A stretch of DNA of 64,000 bases from Echinicola jeungdonensis (GTDB taxonomy: Bacteria; Bacteroidota; Bacteroidia; Cytophagales; Cyclobacteriaceae): the NCBI RefSeq assembly GCF_030409905.1, contig NZ_JAUFQT010000001.1, positions 1,324,001-1,388,000 on the forward strand. The letters run 5' to 3'. Position 1 is the first letter of the stretch; each line of letters starts with the position of its first letter. The notes under the pieces are model-generated. The model was not told where the DNA came from. It ran no database searches and saw only the letters and a list, made by a program, of their open reading frames with translations. The translations under genes were made by a program, and so were the position numbers. This document shows, piece after piece, positions 24,629 to 34,557 of the stretch.

Positions 24629-26430
24629 TGGACGAAAAGAGACCAGGTGTCATCATCATTGTAATCGTATTAGTTGGAGTTATTTTGCTTTCCAAACTTT
24701 TTATGATCCAGGTGTTGGACGATAGTTTTTTGAGGAGAGCGGAAAGAAATGCAGTTCAAAGATTAGTGGATTATCCTTACCGGGGTTTGATTTATGACCG
24801 GAACAATAAGCTTTTAGTTTATAATAATCCTGTGTTTGACCTGATGGTTATTCCACAGGAATTTAAAGTCAAGGATACCACCAAGTTTTGCAGGATATTC
24901 CAATTGGAAAAGGAAAAATTGATTCAAAAATACAATGAAGCCAAAGCTTATTCCTGGGTAAAACCATCCCCTTTGATCAAGCAGGTGAGCAATACGGACT
25001 TTGCTAAAATGCAGGATTACCTGATCGACTATCCTGGCCTTTTCATCATGACCAGATCTGTCAGGGCATATCCAGATTCAGTAGCATCCAGTACCTTAGG
25101 CTATATTGCAGAAATAATGCCCTGGCAATTGGAAAGGGATACAGCAGATTATTATTCCCAAGGAGATTATATTGGCCATTCGGGTGTAGAATCTTTTTAT
25201 GAAAATGCTCTTCGAGGAAAAAAGGGAGCTAGGTATAAAATGGTCAATGTAAGGGGAGTGGACAAAGGCTCGTTTAAAAATGGCCAGTTGGATACCGCTT
25301 CCATCCCTGGAAAAAACCTCCAATCCACCATTGACCTTGAACTGCAAAAATATGGTGAAAAGCTTATGCAGGGAAAAAGGGGATCGGTTGTTGCCATACA
25401 GCCCAAGTCAGGAGAAATCCTTTCTATGATCTCTGCCCCTGTGTACGACCCCAACCTTCTTGCAGGAGCTGCTTATAGCAAGAACTACCTAAAACTACAA
25501 AACGACTCTACCAAACCTTTGTTTAACCGCCCCATCATGGCCATGTATCCCCCAGGATCTATATTTAAGGTCGTCCAGTCCCTAATAGGGCTTCAGGAGG
25601 GAATATTGTCACCCAATACCACCTATCCATGTAACAAAGCCCTGGTCGCCTGTCATAATCACCCCAGCCCGGTCAATTTATTTGGCGCCATCAGGAATTC
25701 CTGCAATCCCTATTATTATCAAGCTTTTAGGCATATAATCAACCAGGAAGTGTCCAGTAATACTTATACCGATACGCAAATAGGGCTGGACAAATGGAGA
25801 AAAGCAGTGATGAAATTTGGACTGGGGGACCAGTTGGGAATTGACTTAAAAAATGAAAAAGGAGGAAGTGTTCCTTCCAGCCAGCTATATGATAAATTCT
25901 ACGGAAAGGGACGTTGGAAATATTCAACCATTTATTCCTTATCAATAGGTCAAGGGGAAATGCTGGTCACCCCTTTACAGATGGCCAACCTTGCTGCTAT
26001 CTTTGCCAACAAGGGGTACTATTATACGCCGCACTTGATAAAGGCAATAGATGGTAAAACTGAAAATATTCCTGAAGAATATCAAAAAAAACACGATGTT
26101 GGTGTTGATCCACATCATTTTGAGCTTATACAAGATGCAATGGCAGAAGCATTGTATGGCACTGCAGCCAGGGCTATTATGAAGGATATTACCATTGCGG
26201 GCAAAACAGGTACGGCCCAAAACCCTCATGGGGCAGACCATTCGGTATTTGTGGCCTTTGCTCCCAAAGAAAATCCCCAAATAGCCATAGCAGTATATGT
26301 GGAAAATGCTGGATGGGGAGGACGGGCTGCCGCCAGTACGGCCAGCTTGATGATAGAAAAATACTTGAACGGCCAAATAAAAAGAAAGGCCTTGGAAGAT
26401 TATGTATTAGTTGGAGATTTCTTCGATTGA
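24628..26430 (+). CDS. mrdA: Penicillin-binding protein 2 (elongasome transpeptidase)
   Basis: 600 residues. An N-terminal membrane anchor (about 8-27) precedes the dimerisation domain (RGLIYDRNNKLL, VRAYPDSVASSTLGYI, GVESFYE) and the transpeptidase domain with SxxK (YPPGSIFK, Ser about 311), SxN (IRNSCNP) and KTGT (IAGKTGTAQ, about residue 525). It crosslinks peptidoglycan during cell elongation with RodA, whose gene follows 1 bp downstream. Confidence 0.96.
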   Translation: MDEKRPGVIIIVIVLVGVILLSKLFMIQVLDDSFLRRAERNAVQRLVDYPYRGLIYDRNNKLLVYNNPVFDLMVIPQEFKVKDTTKFCRIFQLEKEKLIQKYNEAKAYSWVKPSPLIKQVSNTDFAKMQDYLIDYPGLFIMTRSVRAYPDSVASSTLGYIAEIMPWQLERDTADYYSQGDYIGHSGVESFYENALRGKKGARYKMVNVRGVDKGSFKNGQLDTASIPGKNLQSTIDLELQKYGEKLMQGKRGSVVAIQPKSGEILSMISAPVYDPNLLAGAAYSKNYLKLQNDSTKPLFNRPIMAMYPPGSIFKVVQSLIGLQEGILSPNTTYPCNKALVACHNHPSPVNLFGAIRNSCNPYYYQAFRHIINQEVSSNTYTDTQIGLDKWRKAVMKFGLGDQLGIDLKNEKGGSVPSSQLYDKFYGKGRWKYSTIYSLSIGQGEMLVTPLQMANLAAIFANKGYYYTPHLIKAIDGKTENIPEEYQKKHDVGVDPHHFELIQDAMAEALYGTAARAIMKDITIAGKTGTAQNPHGADHSVFVAFAPKENPQIAIAVYVENAGWGGRAAASTASLMIEKYLNGQIKRKALEDYVLVGDFFD

Positions 26431-26431
26431 C

Positions 26432-27706
26432 GTGAGACAAGACGATTTATATATCAACAAAATTGACTGGCTGACCATTTTAATTTATGGATTGCTGGTG
26501 ATGATCGGATGGTTTAATATTTATGCAGCCGTTTATGATGAGCAAACTGCCAAAAGCATATTTGACTTCAGTATTAATTCGGGAAAACAGTTGATCTGGA
26601 TCGGTACTGCTGTGCTGTTGATAACATTAATCATGGTTGCGGATTATCGTTTATTTGACAATCTAAGCCTGATTTTATTTGGAATTTTTGTCCTTATACT
26701 GATTCTTACTCCAATCATAGGTAAGGAAATCAATGGCCAAAAAGCCTGGTTTGAACTGGGACCTTTCCGGTTGCAGCCGGGGGAATTTGCCAAATTTGCT
26801 ACAGCCCTTGCTTTGGCCAAAATCATTGAAAAACCCTCATTTGATCTTAGCAAACCCAAATATCAGTTTCAGGCTACCTTGGTTATCCTTATACCAGTAG
26901 CATTGATCATGCTGCAACCTGATACTGGGACAGCTATGGTTTACAGCGCCTTTTTCATTATGCTTTACCGTGAGGGCATGCCCCAAAAATATTATGTATT
27001 GGCACTGATTTTTATTGCTGTTTCCTTATTGTCCCTGGCCGTTGAAAACAACCTTTACCTTGCTGGAGGAGTGGTTTTTGTAATCAGCTTCCTCATCCTT
27101 ATGGGCAAGAAAAACTGGAAAAGAATCCTTTCCTTGGGATTGATTGGCCTTGCTGTTATCGCATATAGCTATAGTCTTGACATGGTGGTTTCAAAGCTTC
27201 CCTCCCACCAACAAAATAGAATCATGGTACTGTTTAATCCGGACATTGATCCTTTGGGAGTAGGTTGGAATGTTACCCAATCCAAAATTGCCATTGGCTC
27301 GGGTGGATTTTGGGGGAAAGGATACCTGCAGGGCACCCAGACAAAATTTGACTTTGTACCCGAACAGCATACGGACTTTATTTTCTGCACCCTTGGTGAG
27401 GAATTTGGCTGGGTTGGAAGTTTGATAGTGGTATTTCTTTTTGTATCACTTTTGGTAAGATTGGTGTTTTTGGCAGAAAGGCAAAAAACCCGTTTTTCGC
27501 GGGTTTATGGCTATAGTGTGATTTCCATTCTCCTCTTTCACTTTATGATCAACATTTCCATGACCATAGGCTTATTTCCTGTTGTTGGTATTCCATTACC
27601 TTTCTTTAGTTATGGAGGGTCCTCATTATGGTCCTTTACTATACTGTTATTCATTTTTATTAAACTGGATTCTCACAGGATTCAATTATTGGGAAGGATG
27701 AATTAA
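26432..27706 (+). CDS. rodA: Peptidoglycan glycosyltransferase RodA
   Basis: 424 residues and about ten membrane segments. SEDS-family features are QPGEFAKFATALALAK, LQPDTGTAMVY, the HTDFIFCTLGEEFGW segment and the terminal VVGIPLPFFSYGGSS. It polymerises glycan strands with PBP2. No ATG fits: the frame offers TTG at 26411 (within mrdA) and GTG at 26432, directly after the mrdA stop. I prefer the GTG because only a few residues precede the first membrane-proximal segment in the family. Confidence 0.95.
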   Translation: MRQDDLYINKIDWLTILIYGLLVMIGWFNIYAAVYDEQTAKSIFDFSINSGKQLIWIGTAVLLITLIMVADYRLFDNLSLILFGIFVLILILTPIIGKEINGQKAWFELGPFRLQPGEFAKFATALALAKIIEKPSFDLSKPKYQFQATLVILIPVALIMLQPDTGTAMVYSAFFIMLYREGMPQKYYVLALIFIAVSLLSLAVENNLYLAGGVVFVISFLILMGKKNWKRILSLGLIGLAVIAYSYSLDMVVSKLPSHQQNRIMVLFNPDIDPLGVGWNVTQSKIAIGSGGFWGKGYLQGTQTKFDFVPEQHTDFIFCTLGEEFGWVGSLIVVFLFVSLLVRLVFLAERQKTRFSRVYGYSVISILLFHFMINISMTIGLFPVVGIPLPFFSYGGSSLWSFTILLFIFIKLDSHRIQLLGRMN

Positions 27707-27728
27707 GGGAGCATTTATTGGGGTATTG

Positions 27729-27759
27729 GTAATTGGGTGGTTTTCATATACCCAATTAC
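27729..27759. repeat. 10-bp perfect inverted repeat after rodA
   Basis: GTAATTGGGT and ACCCAATTAC flank an 11-nt loop between the convergent rodA and 27863-28903 genes. There is no T tract on the plus side, so it is not a standard terminator for rodA. Confidence 0.5.
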
Positions 27760-27862
27760 AAAAAACCTCCATTTTAATAATCCTGGAATGTGCTAACCCC
27801 TCGGGAATTTAAAAATTGCAAAGCAATCCTTTATTCACGGCATCCCCAAAAAAACCTCTAAA

Positions 27863-28903
27863 TCACTTCTCATCAAACTTCCTATAAACCAGTTGTAAAA
27901 ACTCCCTGACTTCTTCGGATTCCTTGTCCCAGCTTAATTCCTTGACATAACGCTCATTGATCAATTCTATGGCCTCCACAAAACTATCGCAATTGTCAAT
28001 CAACTTGAAGGCATGGGCCATCAGGTCAGGATTTCCATCAAAGAGGCTCTTGGTAAACATAAAACGTTGATTGATGGCCACCCCATCTTCCAGACTGGAA
28101 ATAGGACCTTTTAAGATGCCACTTTGCTCAGATTCAAAATGGGCCCAGGCCAGGGCAGGATCAATGGTTTCCGAGCCTGTGACTCCGATGGGCTCTCCCT
28201 CCCGAACAGTTGTACTAATCTTTTCCTCTTCCTTAACTCCTTCTAAATCTTTTACTTGGGATTCTTCTTTCATTGTATCTGGTTCCGGAATCAATTCTTC
28301 CCAGTCAATGGGTTTCACTTTTTCCAATGGTTGAAGTAAGGCCCGGGTAGATTCCAAATCCACCACATATTTTTCCCAAAAAACCCCTAATGCTTTCTCT
28401 AATTCCTCCTTAGTAGGATTATTTTCGGCTTTTTCGGAAAGGTATTTTAATAACTCAGGATGCCATTTAATATATTTCTTTGCCGTCTTAAAATGGGACC
28501 TCATATTTCCCTTCTCACTTTTATCTATTTCTCCAAAGAAATAAACCAGTGGATCGACGGCCAAAATTGCTGCATCCATCACAGCCTCTTTCATCAATGG
28601 TTGGAAATAGGGCTTTTCTATTTTTATGGCCCGCGAAAGCACTTTCATAAAATCCTTTAAAGCTTCCGAAACAGCTACATCCCGGTAATCAAAAAACGGA
28701 TTACCTTTTATTTTTTCTATTTCCTCCTGCCACTTTTCGAACAGAGTTTTTATTATCAGTAAATTAACCTGTGTGCTTGGGGTAAACTGAATGATTTCCT
28801 GGCCGGTCATGTATTTTTTTGTTCCAAAAAACTCCGAGCAAATCTTATTTGTAAAAGCATCTGAATAGCTTTCCAAATAATTGAGGTTAATTTTATCGTT
28901 CAT
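27863..28903 (-). CDS. Conserved Bacteroidota protein of unknown function
   Basis: 346 residues, cytoplasmic (no signal or membrane segments), helical and rich in E, K and aromatic residues. A probably disordered acidic linker (about residues 205-250, including PEPDTMKEESQVKDLE) separates an N-terminal helical domain from a C-terminal block (INQRFMFTKSLFDGN and following) that reads as well conserved. I recognise no enzyme motif. It is divergent from tdk-porZ-recO, a neighbourhood common in the phylum. No function is inferred. Confidence 0.7.
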   Translation of the reverse strand: MNDKINLNYLESYSDAFTNKICSEFFGTKKYMTGQEIIQFTPSTQVNLLIIKTLFEKWQEEIEKIKGNPFFDYRDVAVSEALKDFMKVLSRAIKIEKPYFQPLMKEAVMDAAILAVDPLVYFFGEIDKSEKGNMRSHFKTAKKYIKWHPELLKYLSEKAENNPTKEELEKALGVFWEKYVVDLESTRALLQPLEKVKPIDWEELIPEPDTMKEESQVKDLEGVKEEEKISTTVREGEPIGVTGSETIDPALAWAHFESEQSGILKGPISSLEDGVAINQRFMFTKSLFDGNPDLMAHAFKLIDNCDSFVEAIELINERYVKELSWDKESEEVREFLQLVYRKFDEK

Positions 28904-29130
28904 TAGTTCGTATATTTCCGGTGGAATTAATTCAAATCAAGCCCAAAATAGTAATTGAATAACTTTACTACAAGGAGAATGCTACAAAAGAACAATCGGG
29001 GATTTACCTGATTGAATCTTTATTAATGGAACAAAACATCTTTCCACTAACAAAATAATATCTGTAAGTTCAATTCTTTTCATCGAAGCCATAGGGCTAA
29101 CATGAAAATAACCTAATGCTTTGAATAATA

Positions 29131-29715
29131 ATGTTTATTGAACCTTTAATAGGAAATAATCATCCCAAAAGCCAAAAAGGACATATCGAGGTGATCTGTG
29201 GTTCCATGTTTTCTGGAAAAACTGAAGAACTGATTCGCAGGTTAAACCGGGCTTTAATCGCTAAGCAAAGAGTTGAAATCTTCAAACCTGCTGTTGATAC
29301 CCGCTACCATACCTATAATGTAGTCTCCCATAATGAAAATGAAATCCGTTCTACACCGGTCAATTTTGCTGATGATATAATGCTTTTAGCTGGTGATTGT
29401 GATGTGATTGGCATTGACGAGGTTCAGTTTTTTGACCAGCAAATTGTTTCCGTAGCCAATAAGTTGGCCTCATTGGGCAAAAGGGTAATTTTGGCAGGTC
29501 TGGACATGGACTTTGAAGGCCAGCCGTTTGAACCTATGCCACAACTGTTGGCCATCGCCGAATATGTTACCAAAGTACATGCCATCTGTATGAAATGTGG
29601 TGATCTGGCCTCTTACAGCTTCCGGCTATCGGGAGAAAAAAGAAAAGTCATGCTTGGTGAAAAGGATGCCTATGAGGCTAGATGCAGAAAATGTTTTTAT
29701 GAAGAAAAAAAATAA
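29131..29715 (+). CDS. tdk: Thymidine kinase
   Basis: 194-residue type II thymidine kinase. The P-loop GSMFSGKT lies at residues 24-31, the Walker B-like DEVQFF follows, and a C-terminal zinc site ([12 protein letters not shown] with a later CRKC pair) closes the protein. It phosphorylates thymidine in nucleotide salvage. The 3' end overlaps the start of the porZ-like gene by 17 bp, suggesting co-transcription even though the functions are unrelated. Confidence 0.96.
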   Translation: MFIEPLIGNNHPKSQKGHIEVICGSMFSGKTEELIRRLNRALIAKQRVEIFKPAVDTRYHTYNVVSHNENEIRSTPVNFADDIMLLAGDCDVIGIDEVQFFDQQIVSVANKLASLGKRVILAGLDMDFEGQPFEPMPQLLAIAEYVTKVHAICMKCGDLASYSFRLSGEKRKVMLGEKDAYEARCRKCFYEEKK

Positions 29716-31870
29716 ATTCCTACTTTTTCTTGTGGCATTAACTGCCCATGTGCTCTCCAGTAATGCCCAGGGACAAATCCCAGTCGGAACTTGGAGAATG
29801 CACCCCTCATATACCACCATTAGTGAAATTTCCGGAAATAACACCACCATTTTTGCAAGAGGTAACCAAGCTTGTTTTTACTTTTCGGTGGAAAACCCAA
29901 TACCACATCCCCTGACAAAAAAGGATGGATTATATGGTCAGGATTTTAAAAAAATGGCCTTTTCGGATGGGGCAAAAACACTGATATTAACTTATCCAGA
30001 TGGCACTGTTGATCTTGTAAAGGAGGATAAAATCAAAACAATTACCCTTATCCGGGATCAAAGTTCCATTCAGGACAAGACAATTTACTCCATTCAAATT
30101 CAAGAGAAAATAGCTTGGATGGCTACTGCTTTTGGTCTGGTAAAATTGGATCTTGAAACCGGTACCATAGTGGATTCCTATTCCCAAATCGGGCCTCAAG
30201 GCTCCACCTTGGAGGTTTGGGATGTAGCTATTCAAGAACAGTCAATATGGATCACTACCCCGGAAGGCCTTTGGAAAGGGGATCGGTCAGCCAACCTAAA
30301 AGATTTCAGAAACTGGCAATTATTGCAATTGGAAAATCCAATGGCCCAATTGTCTTTTTCAGGAAATTCTCTTTTTGGCCTTGGAGAAGACCATAACATT
30401 TATCTCTGGAACAGCAGTGAATGGGAATGGATCTCTGGGGCATCTGACGTTAAAATTTTAAAAGCCATCCAAGGGCAATTGTATTTTTCCTCCGGAAACA
30501 CGATTTACAGTTTAAATGAAAACGGATCATTTCATCCTGAGTTTTCATCAATTGAAGTTAATTTTTTGGATTTTCACATCTCGGAAAACCATTTGTTCCT
30601 GGCCACGGAAAGCCAGGGGGTCTTGGCTTGGGACACCTACCAAACCATTTTTCCAAATGGTCCAAATGCACCCATAAAATCTTTTAGTTTGGCAGGAAAA
30701 GATATGTTCGGCCAACCCATAGCTTTGAAAAGAGATGGGACTGTTGATATTGCCAGCCCTGCCACAAGTAGTAAATTTGAAATGGGTTTTTGGGAAACAT
30801 TACAAGGGCCTACCTTGATCACGGATATTAAATATGCCAACCAACTTTTATTTGCTGGTACTTGGGGGGATGGTTTATGGAAAAAGGATGCAGACCTATG
30901 GGAAAAAATAAATCTCAGAGGACTTTCAGAACATTCCTTCATTTCAGATATGGCCTTGGATTTCAAAAACAACCTTTGGCTTATTTTACTAAAGGGGCCA
31001 GACAAATTAATAAAAATCACCCCTGAGGCAGCAATCTCTTTCAATATTTCAGGTTTAATCCAACCTATCAAAATAAAAGCGGATCCAGCTGGTAACCTTT
31101 GGATTTTGGAAGGCACCTCCGGAAATCATAGAATCCGAATATTCAAGCCGGTTGAAGGAATCAATAGAATCTTAAGTAGTTCACAAAACCTGGGGAATTT
31201 ACCTTCTGCTCAGGTTTTAGATTTTGACATCAGTTCAAAGGGAGAAATTTGGATAGGGACTAAAAATGGAGTGGCATACCTTCCCTCTATATGGAACATC
31301 AGTTCCAGCTCTTCTGTTAATGCCATTATTCCATTTTACCAAAATCGCCCTTTACTTTCAGGACAAGAAATCCAAGCGCTTCTTAAAGCCCCAGACGGAA
31401 GTATTTGGCTGGGCACAAGCAATGATGGTTTGTGGCATTTTTTTCCGGAACAGGAAAGTTTGCGAAACTTTCATAAAAGCAATTCCCCCCTTCCATCCAA
31501 TGATATACAGCAGCTATCTTTGGATCCAGTTTATGGGGAGTTATTTATTAAAACTAAAACGGGAGCTCTTTCCTATAGGGGAGTCAGCATACCCCCTGTT
31601 GCCCAATTGGAAGACTTGAAAATTTTCCCCAATCCAGTCAGGCCTGATTTTTCAGGGCTTCTTAGTATTGAGGGATTAACAAATTTTGCGACCTTAAAAA
31701 TCACCAATTCGGTGGGAAGGGTGGTTTATTCCTGGAAGGTAAGGGGAGGAAAATCCACTTGGAACCTCAGGGATGCCAAAGGAAACAGAATTCCCCCAGG
31801 GGTTTATATGGTATATGTAGCCAATGAAATGGGAACTGAAAAAGTTGCTGGTAAATTTCTGGTATTGTAA
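29699..31870 (+). CDS. PorZ-like T9SS surface protein (beta-propeller with sorting domain)
   Basis: 723 residues from the ATG at 29699, which gives a clear signal peptide ([12 protein letters not shown], cleavage near SNAQG). Tandem beta-propeller blades follow, with the repeated patterns [38 protein letters not shown] and [15 protein letters not shown]9SS C-terminal domain closes it ([21 protein letters not shown], ending KFLVL). PorZ in Porphyromonas gingivalis is a T9SS attachment-complex protein linked to anionic LPS; the two-propeller plus CTD plan and the tdk/recO neighbourhood support the same role here. An alternative is a two-component-regulator-type propeller protein, but no kinase or DNA-binding domain follows. 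The stop overlaps the recO ATG (TAATG). Confidence 0.85.
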   Translation: MKKKNKFLLFLVALTAHVLSSNAQGQIPVGTWRMHPSYTTISEISGNNTTIFARGNQACFYFSVENPIPHPLTKKDGLYGQDFKKMAFSDGAKTLILTYPDGTVDLVKEDKIKTITLIRDQSSIQDKTIYSIQIQEKIAWMATAFGLVKLDLETGTIVDSYSQIGPQGSTLEVWDVAIQEQSIWITTPEGLWKGDRSANLKDFRNWQLLQLENPMAQLSFSGNSLFGLGEDHNIYLWNSSEWEWISGASDVKILKAIQGQLYFSSGNTIYSLNENGSFHPEFSSIEVNFLDFHISENHLFLATESQGVLAWDTYQTIFPNGPNAPIKSFSLAGKDMFGQPIALKRDGTVDIASPATSSKFEMGFWETLQGPTLITDIKYANQLLFAGTWGDGLWKKDADLWEKINLRGLSEHSFISDMALDFKNNLWLILLKGPDKLIKITPEAAISFNISGLIQPIKIKADPAGNLWILEGTSGNHRIRIFKPVEGINRILSSSQNLGNLPSAQVLDFDISSKGEIWIGTKNGVAYLPSIWNISSSSSVNAIIPFYQNRPLLSGQEIQALLKAPDGSIWLGTSNDGLWHFFPEQESLRNFHKSNSPLPSNDIQQLSLDPVYGELFIKTKTGALSYRGVSIPPVAQLEDLKIFPNPVRPDFSGLLSIEGLTNFATLKITNSVGRVVYSWKVRGGKSTWNLRDAKGNRIPPGVYMVYVANEMGTEKVAGKFLVL

Positions 31871-32556
31871 TGCTGAAGAAAACACAAGGAATCGTAATTC
31901 ATTACATCAAATACAGGGAGACCTCCATCATTGTAAAAATTTTCACCCGGGAGTTGGGCCTGAAAAGTTATATTGTCAATGGGGTAAGGAGTGCAAAATC
32001 CAAAAATAAAATGGCTTTCTACCAGCCATTGACCCTATTGGACCTGGTAGTCTATGACCGGGAAAATGCCTCTCTCAACCGGATTTCAGAGGTTAAACTC
32101 GCCTACCCCTTCCAAAGGATTCCCTTTGACTATTACCGGAGCGGAGTGGCAATGTTTATTGGAGAAATTTTAAGCAAGTGCATTTACGATAACTATCAAA
32201 ATGAATATTTATATGACTTTATCTATAATTCTATAGAATTGCTTGACCAGGAGGGCATCAATCTGGCTAATTTTCCATTGGCATTCTTACTGGAAAATTC
32301 CAGGTTTTTGGGCTTTGCGCCAAATAATTCTGAAGAATTGTTTGATCAAATCCATGAAACCATCAATGACCCAGTATATGCTCTGGAAGAAAAAAAATAC
32401 CTTGATTTGCTTATTCATAGCACTTATGACCAAAAACTCAAAATCCCAGCAGCCATCAGGCATAAATTATTGGACCATTTGATCCAGTTTTACCAATGGC
32501 ATTTAGACAGCTTTGGAAAGCTTAATTCGCTTAAGGTCCTTAGAAGTTTGATGTGA
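31870..32556 (+). CDS. recO: DNA repair protein RecO
   Basis: 228 residues. The N-terminal OB fold (GIVIHYIKYRETSIIVKIFTRE, then GLKSYIVNGVRSAKSKNK) and C-terminal helical domain match RecO of the Bacteroidota, which generally lacks the zinc-binding Cys set of other phyla; none is seen here. RecO loads RecA on SSB-coated ssDNA in the RecFOR pathway. Its ATG shares one base with the stop of the porZ-like gene, so translation is coupled. Confidence 0.93.
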   Translation: MLKKTQGIVIHYIKYRETSIIVKIFTRELGLKSYIVNGVRSAKSKNKMAFYQPLTLLDLVVYDRENASLNRISEVKLAYPFQRIPFDYYRSGVAMFIGEILSKCIYDNYQNEYLYDFIYNSIELLDQEGINLANFPLAFLLENSRFLGFAPNNSEELFDQIHETINDPVYALEEKKYLDLLIHSTYDQKLKIPAAIRHKLLDHLIQFYQWHLDSFGKLNSLKVLRSLM

Positions 32557-32639
32557 TTTCCTAAGGCACTTTTTTTGCTTACCCAAAACTGAGAATAGGG
32601 CAAACCTAACAGTTACACCAATGGTCTTGTGGAAAAAGC

Positions 32640-32669
32640 ACCTTTCTTTTTTTATAACAAAAGGAAGGT
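32640..32669 (-). terminator. Probable terminator of the 32.7 kb lipoprotein gene
   Basis: On the minus strand ACCTTCCTTTT pairs with AAAAGAAAGGT (one G-T pair) around an 8-nt loop and is followed by GCTTTTTCC. It lies between convergent recO and lipoprotein genes. The T tract is short. Confidence 0.45.
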
Positions 32670-32727
32670 CAATAAAGTGTATATTGCCTTCTGGTATCAT
32701 TTTGGGTACTCCCAGCTTTCCAAGAGA

Positions 32728-33492
32728 TTAATTAATAATAATCTCCTTTTGAACCTGAGAAAAAGCACCTTTTAGCTCCTCTCCATTTTTTTCTTTCAAC
32801 GTTACCTTCAGGTCAAAGAATCCTTTAGGCAAGCCATTTATTTCAACCGGAACAACCTTTTGCAGGGTGTATTTTTTATCATTGATAGCTATTTCCACCT
32901 GCAGGCCTTCTTCCTCCAAATCCCCGCCAATTAATAAAAAATCCACAATCACGGGCTCACCTTTTTCAAACTCCTGATCATTGACAGGACTGTTCAAGGC
33001 CAAAAACGGCTCTCCACTTTCGGGAAATGGCTGGGATCCCCCCACCGTAAAATCACGATCGACATAATTTCCATACTCCTTCAGGGCCATTCCATTTTCA
33101 TCCACCAAATAGGCTACTGCCCTATAAGTGCCCTTTTCAAATTCCTGGTTAAAGATGGGCATATTGTACCCCACCGGATCATTTCCATTGAGGATCATTT
33201 TCAACTGGAAGCCTTTAATACCATTTTCAAAAGGGAAGTTTTTGATATTAAACTCAAAAGACACTTTTCCTTCCTCAAAAGATTCATTTTCCAAAGGGGA
33301 ATACAATTCCAAAATGGCATCCGGGTAAGCATTGGTGAAGCTAATAGGTTTGAAAGTCACATTTTCCAGGGAGGGTGCCGATACCTTAACCTCTTCAAAT
33401 TGGTTGTTTGAACTCGATTCCTTATCTGATCCGCAGGAAATCAATACACAAATAAGTAGAAAAATTGCATGAATTTGGATAATCAACTTCAT
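32728..33492 (-). CDS. Lipoprotein of unknown function
   Basis: 254 residues. The lipoprotein signal is clear (MKLIIQIHAIFLL, lipobox VLISC with Cys about residue 20) and is followed by a Ser/Asn-rich linker. The mature part looks like two or three Ig-like beta domains (ELYSPLENESFEEGKVSFEF, then ALNSPVNDQEFEKGEPVIVDF), the repeated 'SPxxxxxFEKGxxxxxF' pattern indicating an internal duplication. I start it at 33492 rather than 33513 because the signal begins there. No ligand is known. It is divergent from the dioxygenase. Confidence 0.75.
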   Translation of the reverse strand: MKLIIQIHAIFLLICVLISCGSDKESSSNNQFEEVKVSAPSLENVTFKPISFTNAYPDAILELYSPLENESFEEGKVSFEFNIKNFPFENGIKGFQLKMILNGNDPVGYNMPIFNQEFEKGTYRAVAYLVDENGMALKEYGNYVDRDFTVGGSQPFPESGEPFLALNSPVNDQEFEKGEPVIVDFLLIGGDLEEEGLQVEIAINDKKYTLQKVVPVEINGLPKGFFDLKVTLKEKNGEELKGAFSQVQKEIIIN

Positions 33493-33570
33493 AAATCGAT
33501 CAATTGGGTACACTTAAAGATATTTAATTTTCCATTAAAATATTAACTTGCACCATTAATTGACAAAGCC

Positions 33571-34551
33571 ATGAGTAAAATTCTTTATACTGAAATTCCT
33601 TCCCTTGATTTAGCTGATTTTAATTCCAATGACCCTGAAAAGAAAGCTGATTTTGTCCAAAATTTGGGTAATGCCTACCAAAATATTGGATTCGTGGCCA
33701 TCAAAAACCATGGTTTGACCGCTGATCTGCAAGCCCGTTTGTATGAGGCCATCCAAGTTTTTTTTTCATTGGATGATGAAATCAAATTAAAGTATGAAAA
33801 ACCCGAAATCGGGTATCAACGAGGATATACAGGTAAAGGAAAGGAAAGTGCCAAGGGTAGAAATACTGGTGATTTAAAAGAATTTTATCATGTAGGCCAG
33901 GATCTGGACCATATTCCAGATGAAGACAGCATCAAAGGAGATTATCCTCCCAATGTTTGGCCCGAAGAAATTAAGGAATTTAGAGAAGTATCCCTTAAAG
34001 TTTATTCTGCAATAGAAAAAGCCGGAAAAACCATGCTTCAGGCCATTGCCCTTCATTTGGGTTTGCCTGAGGATTATTTTGAGGATAAAGTGGCCTTTGG
34101 AAATTCTATTTTAAGACCCATTCATTATTTCCCTATAGAAGACCCGGAAGCAGTCCCTTCCGATGCGGTAAGGGCAGCAGAACATGGTGACATCAACCTT
34201 ATCACGCTTTTGATGGGTGCCAGTGCGGATGGCCTTGAAGTATTGAGGAATGACGGCCAATGGATCCCCATCACCGCCCTTCCTGATCAACTGGTAGTCA
34301 ATGTAGGAGATATGCTGGAAAGGCTGACCAATAAAAAGCTGAAATCTACCATTCACCGGGTGGCCAATCCTCCCAAAGAAAAAATGAATACCAGTCGATA
34401 TTCCATTCCATTTTTTATGCATCCCCGGTCAGAAATGGATCTTACCTGTCTGGAAAATTGCATTGATGATGAACATCCCAAGCAATTTGAAGATGCCACC
34501 GCGGGAGAATTTTTGGAAGAAAGATTAAAGGAACTTGGCCTAAAAGTTTAA
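33571..34551 (+). CDS. 2-oxoglutarate/Fe(II)-dependent dioxygenase, isopenicillin N synthase family
   Basis: 326 residues. The N-terminal DIOX_N-type segment contains GFVAIKNHGL; the jelly-roll core has the facial triad His-x-Asp (EHGDIN, about residues 205-207) and His (STIHRV, about 262), plus the RxS motif (RYSIPFF, about 274-276) that binds 2-oxoglutarate carboxylate. Members hydroxylate or oxidise many small substrates; the substrate here is not deducible. chrA begins 6 bp after the stop, so the two may form an operon. Confidence 0.88.
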   Translation: MSKILYTEIPSLDLADFNSNDPEKKADFVQNLGNAYQNIGFVAIKNHGLTADLQARLYEAIQVFFSLDDEIKLKYEKPEIGYQRGYTGKGKESAKGRNTGDLKEFYHVGQDLDHIPDEDSIKGDYPPNVWPEEIKEFREVSLKVYSAIEKAGKTMLQAIALHLGLPEDYFEDKVAFGNSILRPIHYFPIEDPEAVPSDAVRAAEHGDINLITLLMGASADGLEVLRNDGQWIPITALPDQLVVNVGDMLERLTNKKLKSTIHRVANPPKEKMNTSRYSIPFFMHPRSEMDLTCLENCIDDEHPKQFEDATAGEFLEERLKELGLKV

Positions 34552-34557
34552 ATCAGG

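Noticed and set aside
29597..29698. Upstream extension of the porZ-like gene inside tdk
   Set aside because: The added residues are an out-of-frame reading of tdk, and the signal peptide begins at 29699.
30637..31116. 159-codon minus-strand frame opposite the porZ-like gene
   Set aside because: Antisense shadow of a propeller gene; low-complexity S/P/K content.
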